A stretch of DNA of 64,000 bases, from contig NC_022997.1 of assembly GCF_000503895.1 (NCBI RefSeq), positions 2,731,821 through 2,795,820 on the forward strand. Direction: 5' to 3'. The translations under genes and the position numbers were made by a program. Source of the stretch: Hyphomicrobium nitrativorans NL23 (GTDB lineage: Bacteria > Pseudomonadota > Alphaproteobacteria > Rhizobiales > Hyphomicrobiaceae). The notes below the pieces were generated by a model that worked only from the letters and a program-made list of their open reading frames with translations, searched no databases and was not told where the DNA came from. Shown here one piece after another: positions 16,897 to 24,896 of this stretch (within the stretch, counting starts at the first letter, position 1; every line of letters begins with the position of its first letter).

Positions 16897-17745
16897 CTAC
16901 CCGTCGGTCTCCGCGCCAAGCGCTTCAAGATCGTCGCGCGTGATGGTGCCGGCGTGGAGCGCAGTGGATATAAGCGCGCCCGCGACGCCGATATCGCGCA
17001 GGGCGTTCAAATCATCCGCGTTGCGTACGCCGCCCGCCGCATAGACCTCACGCGCGCCGGCGCGGGCGACGATAGAGGCGAGACGCGCGATGTCCGGCCC
17101 CTCGCCGCTTCCGACACGCGCCAGCGTCATGACGATGATGCGGGCAGGCCAAAGATCTGTGTTGGCGAGCAGCTCCGGCGGGCCGAGGAACGCTTCGCCG
17201 CGGAAGTCGAGCGAGAGCGGCGCGTCGAGCCCGGCTGCTTCGCGCGTTTGCGTGTAATCTTCAATCGCTTTGAGCGTTTCCGATCCTACGACGCGGCTGA
17301 TGGTATCTGGGTACAGCAGCTGACTCTTATTCAGCGGCTGCGGTCGGGCTTCCCCCCACCCTAACCCTCCCCACAAGGGGGAGGGAATCTGTCGTGCAAG
17401 CGGCAAGCTACTGCGTTCCTCCCCCCTTGTGGGGGAGGACAGGAGGGGGAGAGTCCCGGCGTTGGCGTCGTGGCCACAGCCATCGTCGATCCACACCTCG
17501 CGGCCGGGCCAGGCGTCTGCAATCCGTCGCTGCGTCGCGAGATCCGCACCGCGGCCTTCGATACCGTCGAGATCTGCCACGTACAGCGTCGGGAACGGGA
17601 AAAGCCCGTGGAGCGCGCGTGCGACGGCAACCGGATCGCTGCCTTCGGCCAGCGGCGTCCGCAACGGGCGATAGTTGGCGCGATCTCCCCGGCTGGCGGC
17701 GACAGCCTCGCCTCCGCGAATATCGATAACCGGAATTAACCGCAT
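16897..17745 (-). CDS. HisA-like TIM-barrel protein of the H4MPT cluster, carrying an in-frame repeat insertion
   Basis: 282 residues beginning MRLIPVIDIRGGEAVAASRG, typical of HisA/HisF half-barrel proteins, with a C-terminal AGGVRNADDLNALRDIG phosphate-binding part. HisA-like paralogues of this kind sit in H4MPT clusters and have no proven reaction; histidine synthesis is unlikely from context. About 50 residues (roughly 97-147, including SPLWGGLGW) split the segment between VWIDDGCG and SRVVGSETLK and are encoded by palindromic repeat DNA. The frame is kept, so a protein with an extra loop could be made. The ATG at 17745 has AGGAAAG upstream. Confidence 0.82.
   Translation of the reverse strand: MRLIPVIDIRGGEAVAASRGDRANYRPLRTPLAEGSDPVAVARALHGLFPFPTLYVADLDGIEGRGADLATQRRIADAWPGREVWIDDGCGHDANAGTLPLLSSPTRGEERSSLPLARQIPSPLWGGLGWGEARPQPLNKSQLLYPDTISRVVGSETLKAIEDYTQTREAAGLDAPLSLDFRGEAFLGPPELLANTDLWPARIIVMTLARVGSGEGPDIARLASIVARAGAREVYAAGGVRNADDLNALRDIGVAGALISTALHAGTITRDDLEALGAETDG
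17305..17457. repeat. In-gene palindromic insertion with tRNA-Lys-like segment
   Basis: About 150 bp, a multiple of three, inside the HisA-like gene. It contains two inverted REP-like palindromes (CCTCCCCACAAGGGGGAGG near 17367 and CCTCCCCCCTTGTGGGGGAGG near 17418). Adjacent to them is 17311-17337, which matches the anticodon arm of the tRNA-Lys at 56792 in 25 of 27 bases, the 5 bp stem being intact. Exact boundaries are estimated from where the HisA-like homology stops and resumes. Confidence 0.75.
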
Positions 17746-17835
17746 GGCTTTCCTCGTTCTCGCCATGGTGTAACACATCGGCGTGAAACACATTGCGTGC
17801 GCGGAAGAGCGCGGCTTCGAAGGACATTCTCAGGC

Positions 17836-18858
17836 ATGAGCATCACGGCTGGTCTCGACGTCGGCGGCGCGCACCTCAAGGTCGCTCTGGTCACGCAAGG
17901 ACGGGTGACCGCCGTGCGCCAGATCGCCTGCCCCCTATGGCAGGGACTCGACAAGCTCGACGCGGCGCTGGCGGAAGCCCGCCCGCTGATTGCGGATGCG
18001 GACACTATCGCGCTCACGATGACGGGCGAGTTGTCAGATCTGTTTCCAGACCGGGAGACCGGCGCGCTGACGCTGATCGGCCGTCTTCAGGAGGCGTTCG
18101 GCGACAGGCTTCGCTTCTGGATGGGGCCGCGCGGTTTCGGCAATGCCGACGACGCCCGGCGGCATCATACCGACGTCGGCTCCACCAACTTCCTCGCGAC
18201 TGCGGCGTTGGTCGGACGCAAAGCGGGCGATGCGCTTCTGATCGATTTCGGATCGACGACTGCGGATGTCATTCCGATCTCGGGCGGCGCGCCTCGCCCG
18301 CGCGGGCTAACGGACGCCGACCGGCAGGTCACGGGCGAACTCGTTTATACGGGCTACACGCGGACGGCGGTGATGGGCGTTGCCTCCGCAGCACCATTCC
18401 GCGGGCAATGGGTGGGCCTCGCGCGCGAATACCTCGCGACCATGGCCGACGTGCGCCGCATTCTCGGCACCGATCTGGCGGAGGTCGATCAGCACGCGAC
18501 GGCCGATGGCCAAGGCAAAACGCCCGCCGAAAGCATCACGCGGTTTGCCCGAATGCTCGGCCGCGACGCGCGTGACGGGACGGGCGAAGATTGGCGTGTC
18601 GCGGCCGCCCACATTCGCGAAGCACAGCTCCGCTCGATCCACGATGGGGCGGTGCTGGTGCTGTCGGCCTCAGGTCTCGATGCCGCAGCGCCGGTTGTGG
18701 CGGCTGGAATCGGGGCGAGCGACGTTGCCGAGATTGCGCACCGGCTGGGACGCACGTTCGTGACCTACGGCGAGCTTGCCGGAGCGGACCCGGCGGCGCA
18801 GGCCTGGGCAACAGCCGCCGCGCCCGCCGTTGCGGTGGCTCTGCTCGCGGGGATCTGA
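17836..18858 (+). CDS. Hydantoinase-fold H4MPT-linked protein, MfnF-like
   Basis: 340 residues of the ASKHA-type family described as H4MPT-linked C1 transfer pathway protein. The archaeal member MfnF joins the furan and the tyramine-glutamate parts of methanofuran. N-terminal LDVGGAHLKVALV and internal LLIDFGSTTADVIPI are the two phosphate loops, with LSASGLDAAAPVVAAGIG near the C-terminus. Together with the mfnB and mfnE homologues it supports methylofuran synthesis. The ATG at 17836 is where homology begins. It is divergent from the HisA-like gene. Confidence 0.85.
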   Translation: MSITAGLDVGGAHLKVALVTQGRVTAVRQIACPLWQGLDKLDAALAEARPLIADADTIALTMTGELSDLFPDRETGALTLIGRLQEAFGDRLRFWMGPRGFGNADDARRHHTDVGSTNFLATAALVGRKAGDALLIDFGSTTADVIPISGGAPRPRGLTDADRQVTGELVYTGYTRTAVMGVASAAPFRGQWVGLAREYLATMADVRRILGTDLAEVDQHATADGQGKTPAESITRFARMLGRDARDGTGEDWRVAAAHIREAQLRSIHDGAVLVLSASGLDAAAPVVAAGIGASDVAEIAHRLGRTFVTYGELAGADPAAQAWATAAAPAVAVALLAGI

Positions 18859-19021
18859 CGGCGCTGCCCGATTTATCGCATCACGGAATATATGGCTTAA
18901 CGCAGCCTTTCCGAAATGCCTCCGATGCCGCGCCTGCCCTGAGCCGTGCCTTAAAGGCCGACTGCTAGAAAGATGAGCATTGCTTCAGCGAGCATTGTTC
19001 TCCGGGAAGGACAGACGGCCC

Positions 19022-19159
19022 ATGACGTTCAAGCTTTCAATCCTTGCGGCCCTTTGCCTGCCGGCCGTGTTTCTGGCCCTCGCCATTGGCGTCGGCACCG
19101 TTCTTTCGCTTCGTTATCGCGCCCGTGGGAAGGCCGCGCAGCCCGTTCTCCTCGCCTGA
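19022..19159 (+). CDS. Small single-span membrane protein
   Basis: A 45-residue open frame starting MTFKLSILAALCLPAVF, with one hydrophobic helix followed by a basic tail (SLRYRARGKAA). GGAAGGA lies about 10 bases upstream of the ATG. It resembles no family I can name. It could be a small inner-membrane peptide or a chance frame between the MfnF-like gene and DUF447; the ribosome site and signal-anchor shape favour a real gene. Confidence 0.5.
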   Translation: MTFKLSILAALCLPAVFLALAIGVGTVLSLRYRARGKAAQPVLLA

Positions 19160-19177
19160 CTAAGACGGGCTTTTGCC

Positions 19178-19762
19178 TCAGACCTTGCGCGCGGCGCCCT
19201 TATCGCCGCTGCGAAACGCCTCGACCCGCTCCATCAGCCAGCCCCAGGCCTCCAACTCGCGCGGTCCGGCCGTCTTCGAAATCGCGATGTTCAGATAGGC
19301 CAGCTCCGCGTCGATCTTCTCGGGCGGAAGCATAGAGAGACGCGTGGTGAGAACGGCAAGCTCAAGCACCGCCGCCTCCGCCCGGTTGTAACCACCCCAC
19401 GGGGCGTGACCCGCGACGTGCACGACCTTGCAATGAAAGCGCGGGCGAACGTCGTCCTCGGTGATGCTCGCGACGGCGAGCTCCCAGTGCGAGACAGCAT
19501 CGCGCAAACGCACGCCCTTGACGACGTCCGCCGCAACGGTCGGCCATTCGCGACGGCCCGTCACACAGCCGGCAAAGACGCGCACGTCTCCCGGATGGCT
19601 CGCGACCGCAAACGGGTTGGCAATCAGGTTGTCGAGCGTTCGCGAGGGCTTGAACGGGGCGATGATCCACCCGTCCCCGTCCTCGATCAGGCCGAGAGGC
19701 GCGATGTGCGGCGTCCCCTCCGCATTCGTCGTCGTTACGACGGTCTCGACGATGCGCGGCAT
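19178..19762 (-). CDS. DUF447 family protein of the C1-cofactor cluster
   Basis: 194 residues. The N-terminus MPRIVETVVTTTNAEGTPHIAPLG and the following NPFAVASHPGDVRVFA region fit DUF447, a split-barrel, flavin-reductase-like family found in methanogens and in bacteria with H4MPT. Its reaction is not known. It is the last gene of the leftward unit and its start overlaps the end of the MfnE-like kinase gene by 28 bases. The frame is open upstream, but the ATG at 19762 marks the start of the conserved part. Confidence 0.82.
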   Translation of the reverse strand: MPRIVETVVTTTNAEGTPHIAPLGLIEDGDGWIIAPFKPSRTLDNLIANPFAVASHPGDVRVFAGCVTGRREWPTVAADVVKGVRLRDAVSHWELAVASITEDDVRPRFHCKVVHVAGHAPWGGYNRAEAAVLELAVLTTRLSMLPPEKIDAELAYLNIAISKTAGPRELEAWGWLMERVEAFRSGDKGAARKV

Positions 19763-20439
19763 GGTCTCGTGTCCTTCCGGGATGCGTTGACGAGCGAACG
19801 GGGCCGCCGGCGCTTGGCGAGCGGCCCGCCCACCCAAATCGGCTCCGGCGTTTGCCCCTTGGCGTCGATCAAAGCGGCGAGCGTCGCGCCCTCTCCCGGA
19901 CCGAGCACATGCCAAGCGAGCGAGGCCCGCTCGACGATGGCCGGGAAAACGGGATCGACGAGCCCAAGCGCGGCCAGCGTCTCGGGGGACGCGCCACGCG
20001 GCACGGCGCACGACTTCAAAAGCGCGACCTCTGCGGCGCCAAGGCGTTCCGCCAGACGTGCGGCCAGCCCATCGGACGTGATCGACCAGTCGCGCGGAAT
20101 GGCCTTGTCGGCCGCACACAGGCGCGCGGGCAACCACACGGGAATGCGACGGTCTCGCCAGGCGCGGACCATGGCGCGGCGCGTGTCCGCCGCCACGAGG
20201 CGGGGCGCGAGATCGGTCATCGCGGCCGCCATCTGATGCATGGCGATCAGCGCCATGTCATGCGCGGCGGCGTCTGAAAGGCCGAGATCGGCCTGCGCCT
20301 CGCGCACCGCATCGGCGAACGGACCGCCACCCGGCACGACGACGACGGGGCGGCGCGCACGCATCACCAGCGCCAACGTCGCGCGGAGCCGGCCGCTTTC
20401 GGCGAGGCTTCCTCCAAGTTTGAGGACGAGCGGGATCAC
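19735..20439 (-). CDS. mfnE: Amino-acid-kinase family protein, MfnE-like
   Basis: 234 residues of the amino acid kinase fold: LVLKLGGSLA at the N-terminus, VVVVPGGGPFADAVR for ATP binding and ITSDGLAARLAERLGA near the C-terminus. In methanogens MfnE phosphorylates aminomethyl-furan-methyl phosphate to a diphosphate for methanofuran synthesis. Co-location with mfnB and an MfnF homologue makes this assignment reasonable; aspartokinase or UMP kinase are less likely. The GTG start overlaps the folB stop (GTGA). Confidence 0.75.
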   Translation of the reverse strand: MIPLVLKLGGSLAESGRLRATLALVMRARRPVVVVPGGGPFADAVREAQADLGLSDAAAHDMALIAMHQMAAAMTDLAPRLVAADTRRAMVRAWRDRRIPVWLPARLCAADKAIPRDWSITSDGLAARLAERLGAAEVALLKSCAVPRGASPETLAALGLVDPVFPAIVERASLAWHVLGPGEGATLAALIDAKGQTPEPIWVGGPLAKRRRPRSLVNASRKDTRPCRASSRPS

Positions 20440-20858
20440 CGGACCGCGTCCGCGCGGGTGCGGTAGATCTCGACGCCGCGCACAGGGCCGCGTTCCAGCT
20501 TTTCGATGCGGACGCGGATGGCCGCGATGCGCGCATCACCGAGAACGCGCGCCGCGACGTCTTCGGCCAACGTTTCAATCAGATTGATGTGCCCCTCTGC
20601 CGTCCGCTCGTTCACGGCATCGATGATGTCCGTGTAGGACGGCACGGTGTCCATGTCGTCGCCGGAGGCGCGCAGCTCCGGCGCGAGGTAGGCGTCAACC
20701 GTCAAGCGCACCTTCTGCGTTACGCCTTTTTCTTCAGCGTACACGCCGATGTTGCAGTCGATCACCCAGTCCTTGACGAAGATGCAATCGCGACCGATGT
20801 CACGCGCCTTCTCCGTGGCCGGCGCACCCGGTGAAGATACGCCTTGACGATTGCTCAT
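20436..20858 (-). CDS. folB: Dihydroneopterin aldolase
   Basis: 140 residues. FolB cleaves dihydroneopterin to hydroxymethyl-dihydropterin and glycolaldehyde. The family pattern is FVKDWVIDCNIGVYAEEKGVTQ at the N-terminus, SYTDIIDAV in the middle and LIETLAEDVAARVL followed by VRIEKLERGP. Placement between mfnB and mfnE, with ATGA/GTGA overlaps on both sides, points to a C1-cofactor role (H4MPT pterin) rather than housekeeping folate alone. Confidence 0.92.
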   Translation of the reverse strand: MSNRQGVSSPGAPATEKARDIGRDCIFVKDWVIDCNIGVYAEEKGVTQKVRLTVDAYLAPELRASGDDMDTVPSYTDIIDAVNERTAEGHINLIETLAEDVAARVLGDARIAAIRVRIEKLERGPVRGVEIYRTRADAVR

Positions 20859-21601
20859 AGTGTCGTCTCCAGCTCGACGCCTGTCGCGCCGCGATAGTCC
20901 ATTCGAGGGATCGCCCGGCGAACGGCAGACAGAGCGTCCGCATCGAGCGCCCGCGCGCGATCCGATGCGCGGCAGAGCGCACCGCGAAATCCGAGAACGT
21001 CGGGCTCAAGCGTCAACAAGGCCGGAATTTGCGTGAGCTTCAGCGAGCCCGCAAGCCCCGCCATCAATCCGGCCGCCGCGGCCGCTTCGAGGAAAGCCGC
21101 AAGCTCTTCCGGCGTGCGATGGTCGAGCAGCGTGCGTCCGTCCTTCACGGCCGTGTCCAGCATGACGCCGGCAAAGCCCGCTTCGCCCAGCGCCGAGACC
21201 ATCGCGATGTCGAGCGGGCCTTCGGCGTCCGCCATCAGCACCGCGATCAGCGGCGTCGACGCGGCGAGATGGCAACCGAGATGGCGGATGGTTGCGTGCG
21301 CGTCGCCGCCTGGAAAGAAACCGATCTTGACGATGTCCGCACCCGTCGCCGCCATGGCGCGCGCGGCCTCCAGTACGGGGGCAGGCTCGGGCGTAAGATC
21401 GCCGATGGTGGCGCTCACGGGGACCGACGCGGGAAGAGCCGCGCGAATGGCCGTCACCGTTTCGTGCGGCAGCGCACCGAGCGCGCCTTCCGCCGGGTTC
21501 TTGCAATCGACGATGTCAGCGCCATGGCTGGCTGCGAGGCGCGCTTCCGCCTCTGACGTCACGCTGGCAAGGAGGCGGACGCGCCGGGGCTCCGTCGTCA
21601 T
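20855..21601 (-). CDS. mfnB: 4-(hydroxymethyl)-2-furancarboxaldehyde-phosphate synthase
   Basis: 248 residues. MfnB condenses two glyceraldehyde-3-phosphates into the furan precursor of methanofuran. The N-terminus VRLLASVTSEAEARLAASHGADIVDCKNPAEGALG carries the Schiff-base lysine in DCKNP; VSATIGDL and DIVKIGFF are further family marks. Its presence implies that this organism makes methylofuran for FhcABCD. The start ATG at 21601 has no strong ribosome site. It follows the ABC ATPase gene by 31 bp on the same strand, so it may depend on that transcript. Confidence 0.92.
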   Translation of the reverse strand: MTTEPRRVRLLASVTSEAEARLAASHGADIVDCKNPAEGALGALPHETVTAIRAALPASVPVSATIGDLTPEPAPVLEAARAMAATGADIVKIGFFPGGDAHATIRHLGCHLAASTPLIAVLMADAEGPLDIAMVSALGEAGFAGVMLDTAVKDGRTLLDHRTPEELAAFLEAAAAAGLMAGLAGSLKLTQIPALLTLEPDVLGFRGALCRASDRARALDADALSAVRRAIPRMDYRGATGVELETTL

Positions 21602-21632
21602 CTTTGGGGGCTCACGTCTCGCGGACTTGTTT

Positions 21633-22373
21633 TTATCCGTCGCGGAAAATGCGTTCCTGCTCGGCCAGCACCTTGTCCCTGTCGGTCCGCTCGGACGGAG
21701 AGAGGCGCACGGTCTCGTCTTGGACGATAGTCGCATTTGCGCTCGACATGCGCAAGATGCGGGTGGCCAGCATCACCGCCTCGGTCCGGTCATGCGTGAC
21801 GAAGATCACCGTCGTCGGGCGGCGGTTCCAAAGACCGATCAGAAGCTCGCGCAGACCCTGCGCCGTGGGGTCGTCCAGCGAGACGAAGGGCTCGTCCATC
21901 AAGAGCACGTCGGGCTCGGTGATGAAGCCGCGAGCAAGCGCCGCGCGGCGCTGCATGCCGAGCGAAAGCCGCTCGGGATATTGAGACGCAAAGCCTTCGA
22001 GGCCGACGTGGCGCAGCATGTCGTCGATCCGTTCGACGTGCGGATCGCCTGCGGGAAGCGCAAGCTCGATGTTCTCGCGCACGGTGCGCCAGGGCAGCAG
22101 GCGCGGCGACTGGAAGATGTAACCGAGGTGCGTCTCGGGGCCGCCGAGCTTCACCTCGCCCTCGAAGTCGCGGTCGAGCCCGGCGATGATGTTGAGCAGC
22201 GTGGACTTGCCGCAACCGGACGGGCCCGTGAGCACGACGAACGATCCCGGTTCGATGTCGATCGAGATGCCGTTCAGGACGGGCTGCGCCTCGCGCTGGC
22301 CGGAGGCGGGATAGATCTTGCGCGCGACGCGGACGTTCAGCGATCCCGTCGCCGTGTCGGTTACCGCCGCCAT
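21633..22373 (-). CDS. ABC transporter ATP-binding protein (SsuB/TauB type)
   Basis: 246 residues: Walker A GPSGCGKST, Q-loop FQSPRLLPWRT, a degenerate signature LSLGMQRRAALARGF, Walker B VLLMDEPFVSLD and switch FVTHDRTEA. It belongs to the nitrate/sulfonate/taurine subgroup. It should energise the adjacent permease; the two genes overlap by 13 bases. The ligand is unknown. Placement directly before mfnB suggests a link with C1 metabolism. Confidence 0.9.
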   Translation of the reverse strand: MAAVTDTATGSLNVRVARKIYPASGQREAQPVLNGISIDIEPGSFVVLTGPSGCGKSTLLNIIAGLDRDFEGEVKLGGPETHLGYIFQSPRLLPWRTVRENIELALPAGDPHVERIDDMLRHVGLEGFASQYPERLSLGMQRRAALARGFITEPDVLLMDEPFVSLDDPTAQGLRELLIGLWNRRPTTVIFVTHDRTEAVMLATRILRMSSANATIVQDETVRLSPSERTDRDKVLAEQERIFRDG

Positions 22374-23146
22374 CTGTTCACCCTGTTGCCGAGGGGCTGA
22401 AGGACGCCGAACTCGATGATCTGCACGACGAAGATGAAGGCGAGCGCGTAGGCCAGGATCATCGCGACGTCGAACATGTGGAAATAGATGCCGAGCTGGA
22501 ACCCGACGCCATCGGACCGGCCGAGCAACTCGACGACGAGCACGATCTTCCAGACAAGCGAAAGGCCGTTGCGGGCGGCGGCCAGGAAGAAGGGTGCGAG
22601 CTGCGGCAGCGTCACGTGGCGCAGCGTCCGCCAGTAGCCGAAGCGGTACATGTGCGCCATTTCGGCAAGATCTCGCGAGAGGCTTCTGGCACCTTCGCGG
22701 ACGGTCACGGCCGCGTTCGGGATCTTGTTGATGGCGACGGCGAAAATGGCGGCCAGCTCGGTGCGGCCAAACCAGACATAGCACAGGATGATGACGACGA
22801 GCGCCGGCAGGTTCAGGAACAGGATGAGCCAGGTATCGAAGAAGCGATCGGCCTTGCCGTTGCGGCCGAGGGCAATGCCGATGGCCGAGCCGATCAGCAT
22901 GGCGAGCGTGAAGGCAATAGCCACGCGATAGAGCGTCATGCCGATGTGATAGAGAAGCTCGCCGCTTGCGGCCTCCCGCATCATGGCCGCGAAAACGACG
23001 GAGGGGCCCGGCAGATGACGGTGCTGGATGAGGAGCGCCATCACCTCCCAGAAGACGAAGAACGCCACGATCGAGCCGAGGCTCCACGTAAGTCGCGAGA
23101 CCCACTCCGGCGTTTCTGCGCTTCTCAACGGACTAGGTCGCTGCAT
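22361..23146 (-). CDS. ABC transporter permease (SsuC/TauC type)
   Basis: About 261 residues with six hydrophobic stretches and the EAA-type loop near EMAHMYRFGYWRTLRHVTLPQLAPFF. It is the membrane part of the importer made with the flanking ATPase and binding protein. The start is uncertain: ATG at 23146 overlaps the end of the binding-protein gene by 14 bases, and an earlier ATG at 23179 would add 11 residues. Neither has a good ribosome site. Confidence 0.88.
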   Translation of the reverse strand: MQRPSPLRSAETPEWVSRLTWSLGSIVAFFVFWEVMALLIQHRHLPGPSVVFAAMMREAASGELLYHIGMTLYRVAIAFTLAMLIGSAIGIALGRNGKADRFFDTWLILFLNLPALVVIILCYVWFGRTELAAIFAVAINKIPNAAVTVREGARSLSRDLAEMAHMYRFGYWRTLRHVTLPQLAPFFLAAARNGLSLVWKIVLVVELLGRSDGVGFQLGIYFHMFDVAMILAYALAFIFVVQIIEFGVLQPLGNRVNRWRR

Positions 23147-24125
23147 GGTGGAAGAGCCCGGGGTCGAAGTTGGTGCCATGGCCGATCAACTCGGCGTCGC
23201 CCGCCTCGATGAGCACCTCCATAAGCTTTTTCGCCGCCTCCGTCTGCGCACTCCCCCACGCATCGGGGATACCTGCCCGGTAGGCGGCCTTGATCGCCTC
23301 GAATTCGCCATCGGACTCGGGCTTCACGAGCGGGCGCAAACGGTCCCAGGCGCTGTCGTCGGTGGCGAGGATCCGGTTCGCCTCCTGCACAACGGCAAGC
23401 AGGGTTTGCAGCTCGCGCGCGTTGGTTGCCTCGTAGGATTCCTTCCAGATGAATCCGACGAGCGAGGGCACGGGATCGACGCCGAGCGCTTTCATGATCT
23501 CGCCGACGGAGATGACCTCCCGATAGCCCGTGCCGGTGAGGCGCGCGGCATAGGTCCAGAAGTTGAGGACGGCCTCGATCCGTCCCGAGCGCAGCTCTTC
23601 GTTGAGAAGCGGCGCGGCACCATACGAGGCGCGGGCATACCGGGCCATGTCGCGGCCGATCAATCTTTGCGAATAGGCGCGCAGCAAAAGCCAGCTCTTG
23701 TCGATCGCGGAGCCCGCGACGCCGAGCTGGCGGCCTTGCAGATCCTGCACGCCGTGGATGTCGCTGTCGTTGGGGACGACGAGTGCGCCAACCGCGGACG
23801 AATAGGGCGCGAACTTCAGCTTTTCTCCCAGCGCGCGCTGGCGCATGGCCCAGGTCCAGTCCGATACGATGACATCGGCGCCGTTACCCAGCAGCGCCAC
23901 GGGGCCGGCCTGGTTCGACGCAACCTCGATCACTTCGATCGGGAGGCCGGCCTTCGTGTCGAGTTCGAGGGCTCGAACGGTTTCGATGACCCAGGAGAGC
24001 GAGCCGAAACGCACTGACGCCAGCCGCAGAGGCGCGCCGCTGCCGCCCGCTGCGAGCGGCCACGGCACGAAGCCCGCGGCCACGGCGAGGCCCGTGCCGC
24101 AGAGGAGACGGCGCCTGTCGATCAT
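23133..24125 (-). CDS. ABC transporter substrate-binding protein (NMT1/SsuA-like)
   Basis: 330 residues with a twin-arginine-type leader (MIDRRRLLCGTGLAVAAGF) and a periplasmic binding fold of the nitrate/sulfonate/thiamine-precursor group (DVIVSDWTWAMRQRALGEKLKF, LGVAGSAIDKSWLLLRAY). It should deliver ligand to the permease downstream. The ATGA overlap with the DUF3280 gene shows co-translation, which makes DUF3280 part of the same unit. Transporters of this type next to PQQ-dehydrogenase genes have no assigned ligand; a cofactor, metal complex or sulfonate are all possible. Confidence 0.86.
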   Translation of the reverse strand: MIDRRRLLCGTGLAVAAGFVPWPLAAGGSGAPLRLASVRFGSLSWVIETVRALELDTKAGLPIEVIEVASNQAGPVALLGNGADVIVSDWTWAMRQRALGEKLKFAPYSSAVGALVVPNDSDIHGVQDLQGRQLGVAGSAIDKSWLLLRAYSQRLIGRDMARYARASYGAAPLLNEELRSGRIEAVLNFWTYAARLTGTGYREVISVGEIMKALGVDPVPSLVGFIWKESYEATNARELQTLLAVVQEANRILATDDSAWDRLRPLVKPESDGEFEAIKAAYRAGIPDAWGSAQTEAAKKLMEVLIEAGDAELIGHGTNFDPGLFHHAAT

Positions 24126-24658
24126 TGCGGGTTGCCCTCGGCCACCAGCAAGCGGTTGCGAGCGAGCCAGCGGACCCCGTGCTGCCAGGACTCGTCCGTA
24201 TTGCCCTGAATCAGCACGCTCGAATTGCTCACCACCCCGCTCTTGGCGACGTCGACCAGCGAGACCGTCAGGCTCAGATGCGTCTCGGATATCTTGTTCA
24301 GCACACTCACCATCAGGAGATCGGCGCCGGCCTTGGTACCGATATCGATCTCACAGCCGTTGCATTCGGAGATGGGCTGTGCCGCTTCGATATCGGCGCG
24401 ATGAGGCGCGATGTCCACGAGATCGTATCGCCCGTCGGCTTCAATCAGCTTGGCAAGTTCGGCGTTCGCCTTTTCGAGGCGTTCCTGCTCCGCGGGAGAA
24501 GGTCCCACTGCGGGGGCGAAAAAATCCATCTCCGTTCGCGGAATCGACATTTCGATCGGGAAAAGTAGCAGCTTGGGACCCGCTTCGGCCGCCGCCGGAA
24601 GCGATAGGATCGCCGCCGCCAGCACAGTCAACCAACCCGCGTTTCGCCCCTTCGTCAT
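24122..24658 (-). CDS. DUF3280 periplasmic protein
   Basis: 178 residues with a signal peptide (VLAAAILSLPAAAEA) and a GPKLLLFPIEMSI strand typical of DUF3280. A GADLLMVSVLNKISETHLSL segment resembles TolB-like or lipoprotein-assembly domains. A Cys pair (ECNGCEID) could form a disulfide or bind metal. DUF3280 proteins are common beside PQQ-dependent dehydrogenase genes but have no proven activity. It heads the leftward unit DUF3280-ABC-mfnB-folB-mfnE-DUF447. Confidence 0.8.
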   Translation of the reverse strand: MTKGRNAGWLTVLAAAILSLPAAAEAGPKLLLFPIEMSIPRTEMDFFAPAVGPSPAEQERLEKANAELAKLIEADGRYDLVDIAPHRADIEAAQPISECNGCEIDIGTKAGADLLMVSVLNKISETHLSLTVSLVDVAKSGVVSNSSVLIQGNTDESWQHGVRWLARNRLLVAEGNPQ

Positions 24659-24896
24659 CGTGCCTCGCCGTTCCTCACATAGACTTTAGTTCTTACGCTA
24701 TAACGTGCGTTCGATGCGCTTGGATTGGCAAGCCCTAAACTCCGCACCGCCCTCCTCACAGCCTGTAACAAAAACGAGAGCACCAAGTTCGGTGAACTTG
24801 ACAATTGGCAATTCGATGCGATGTTCCCGGGGAAGATGTTACAATGTACCCGGGCATTTCGGCGGTGCCGAACAAGCCTGGCGGGAGGATAAACGC

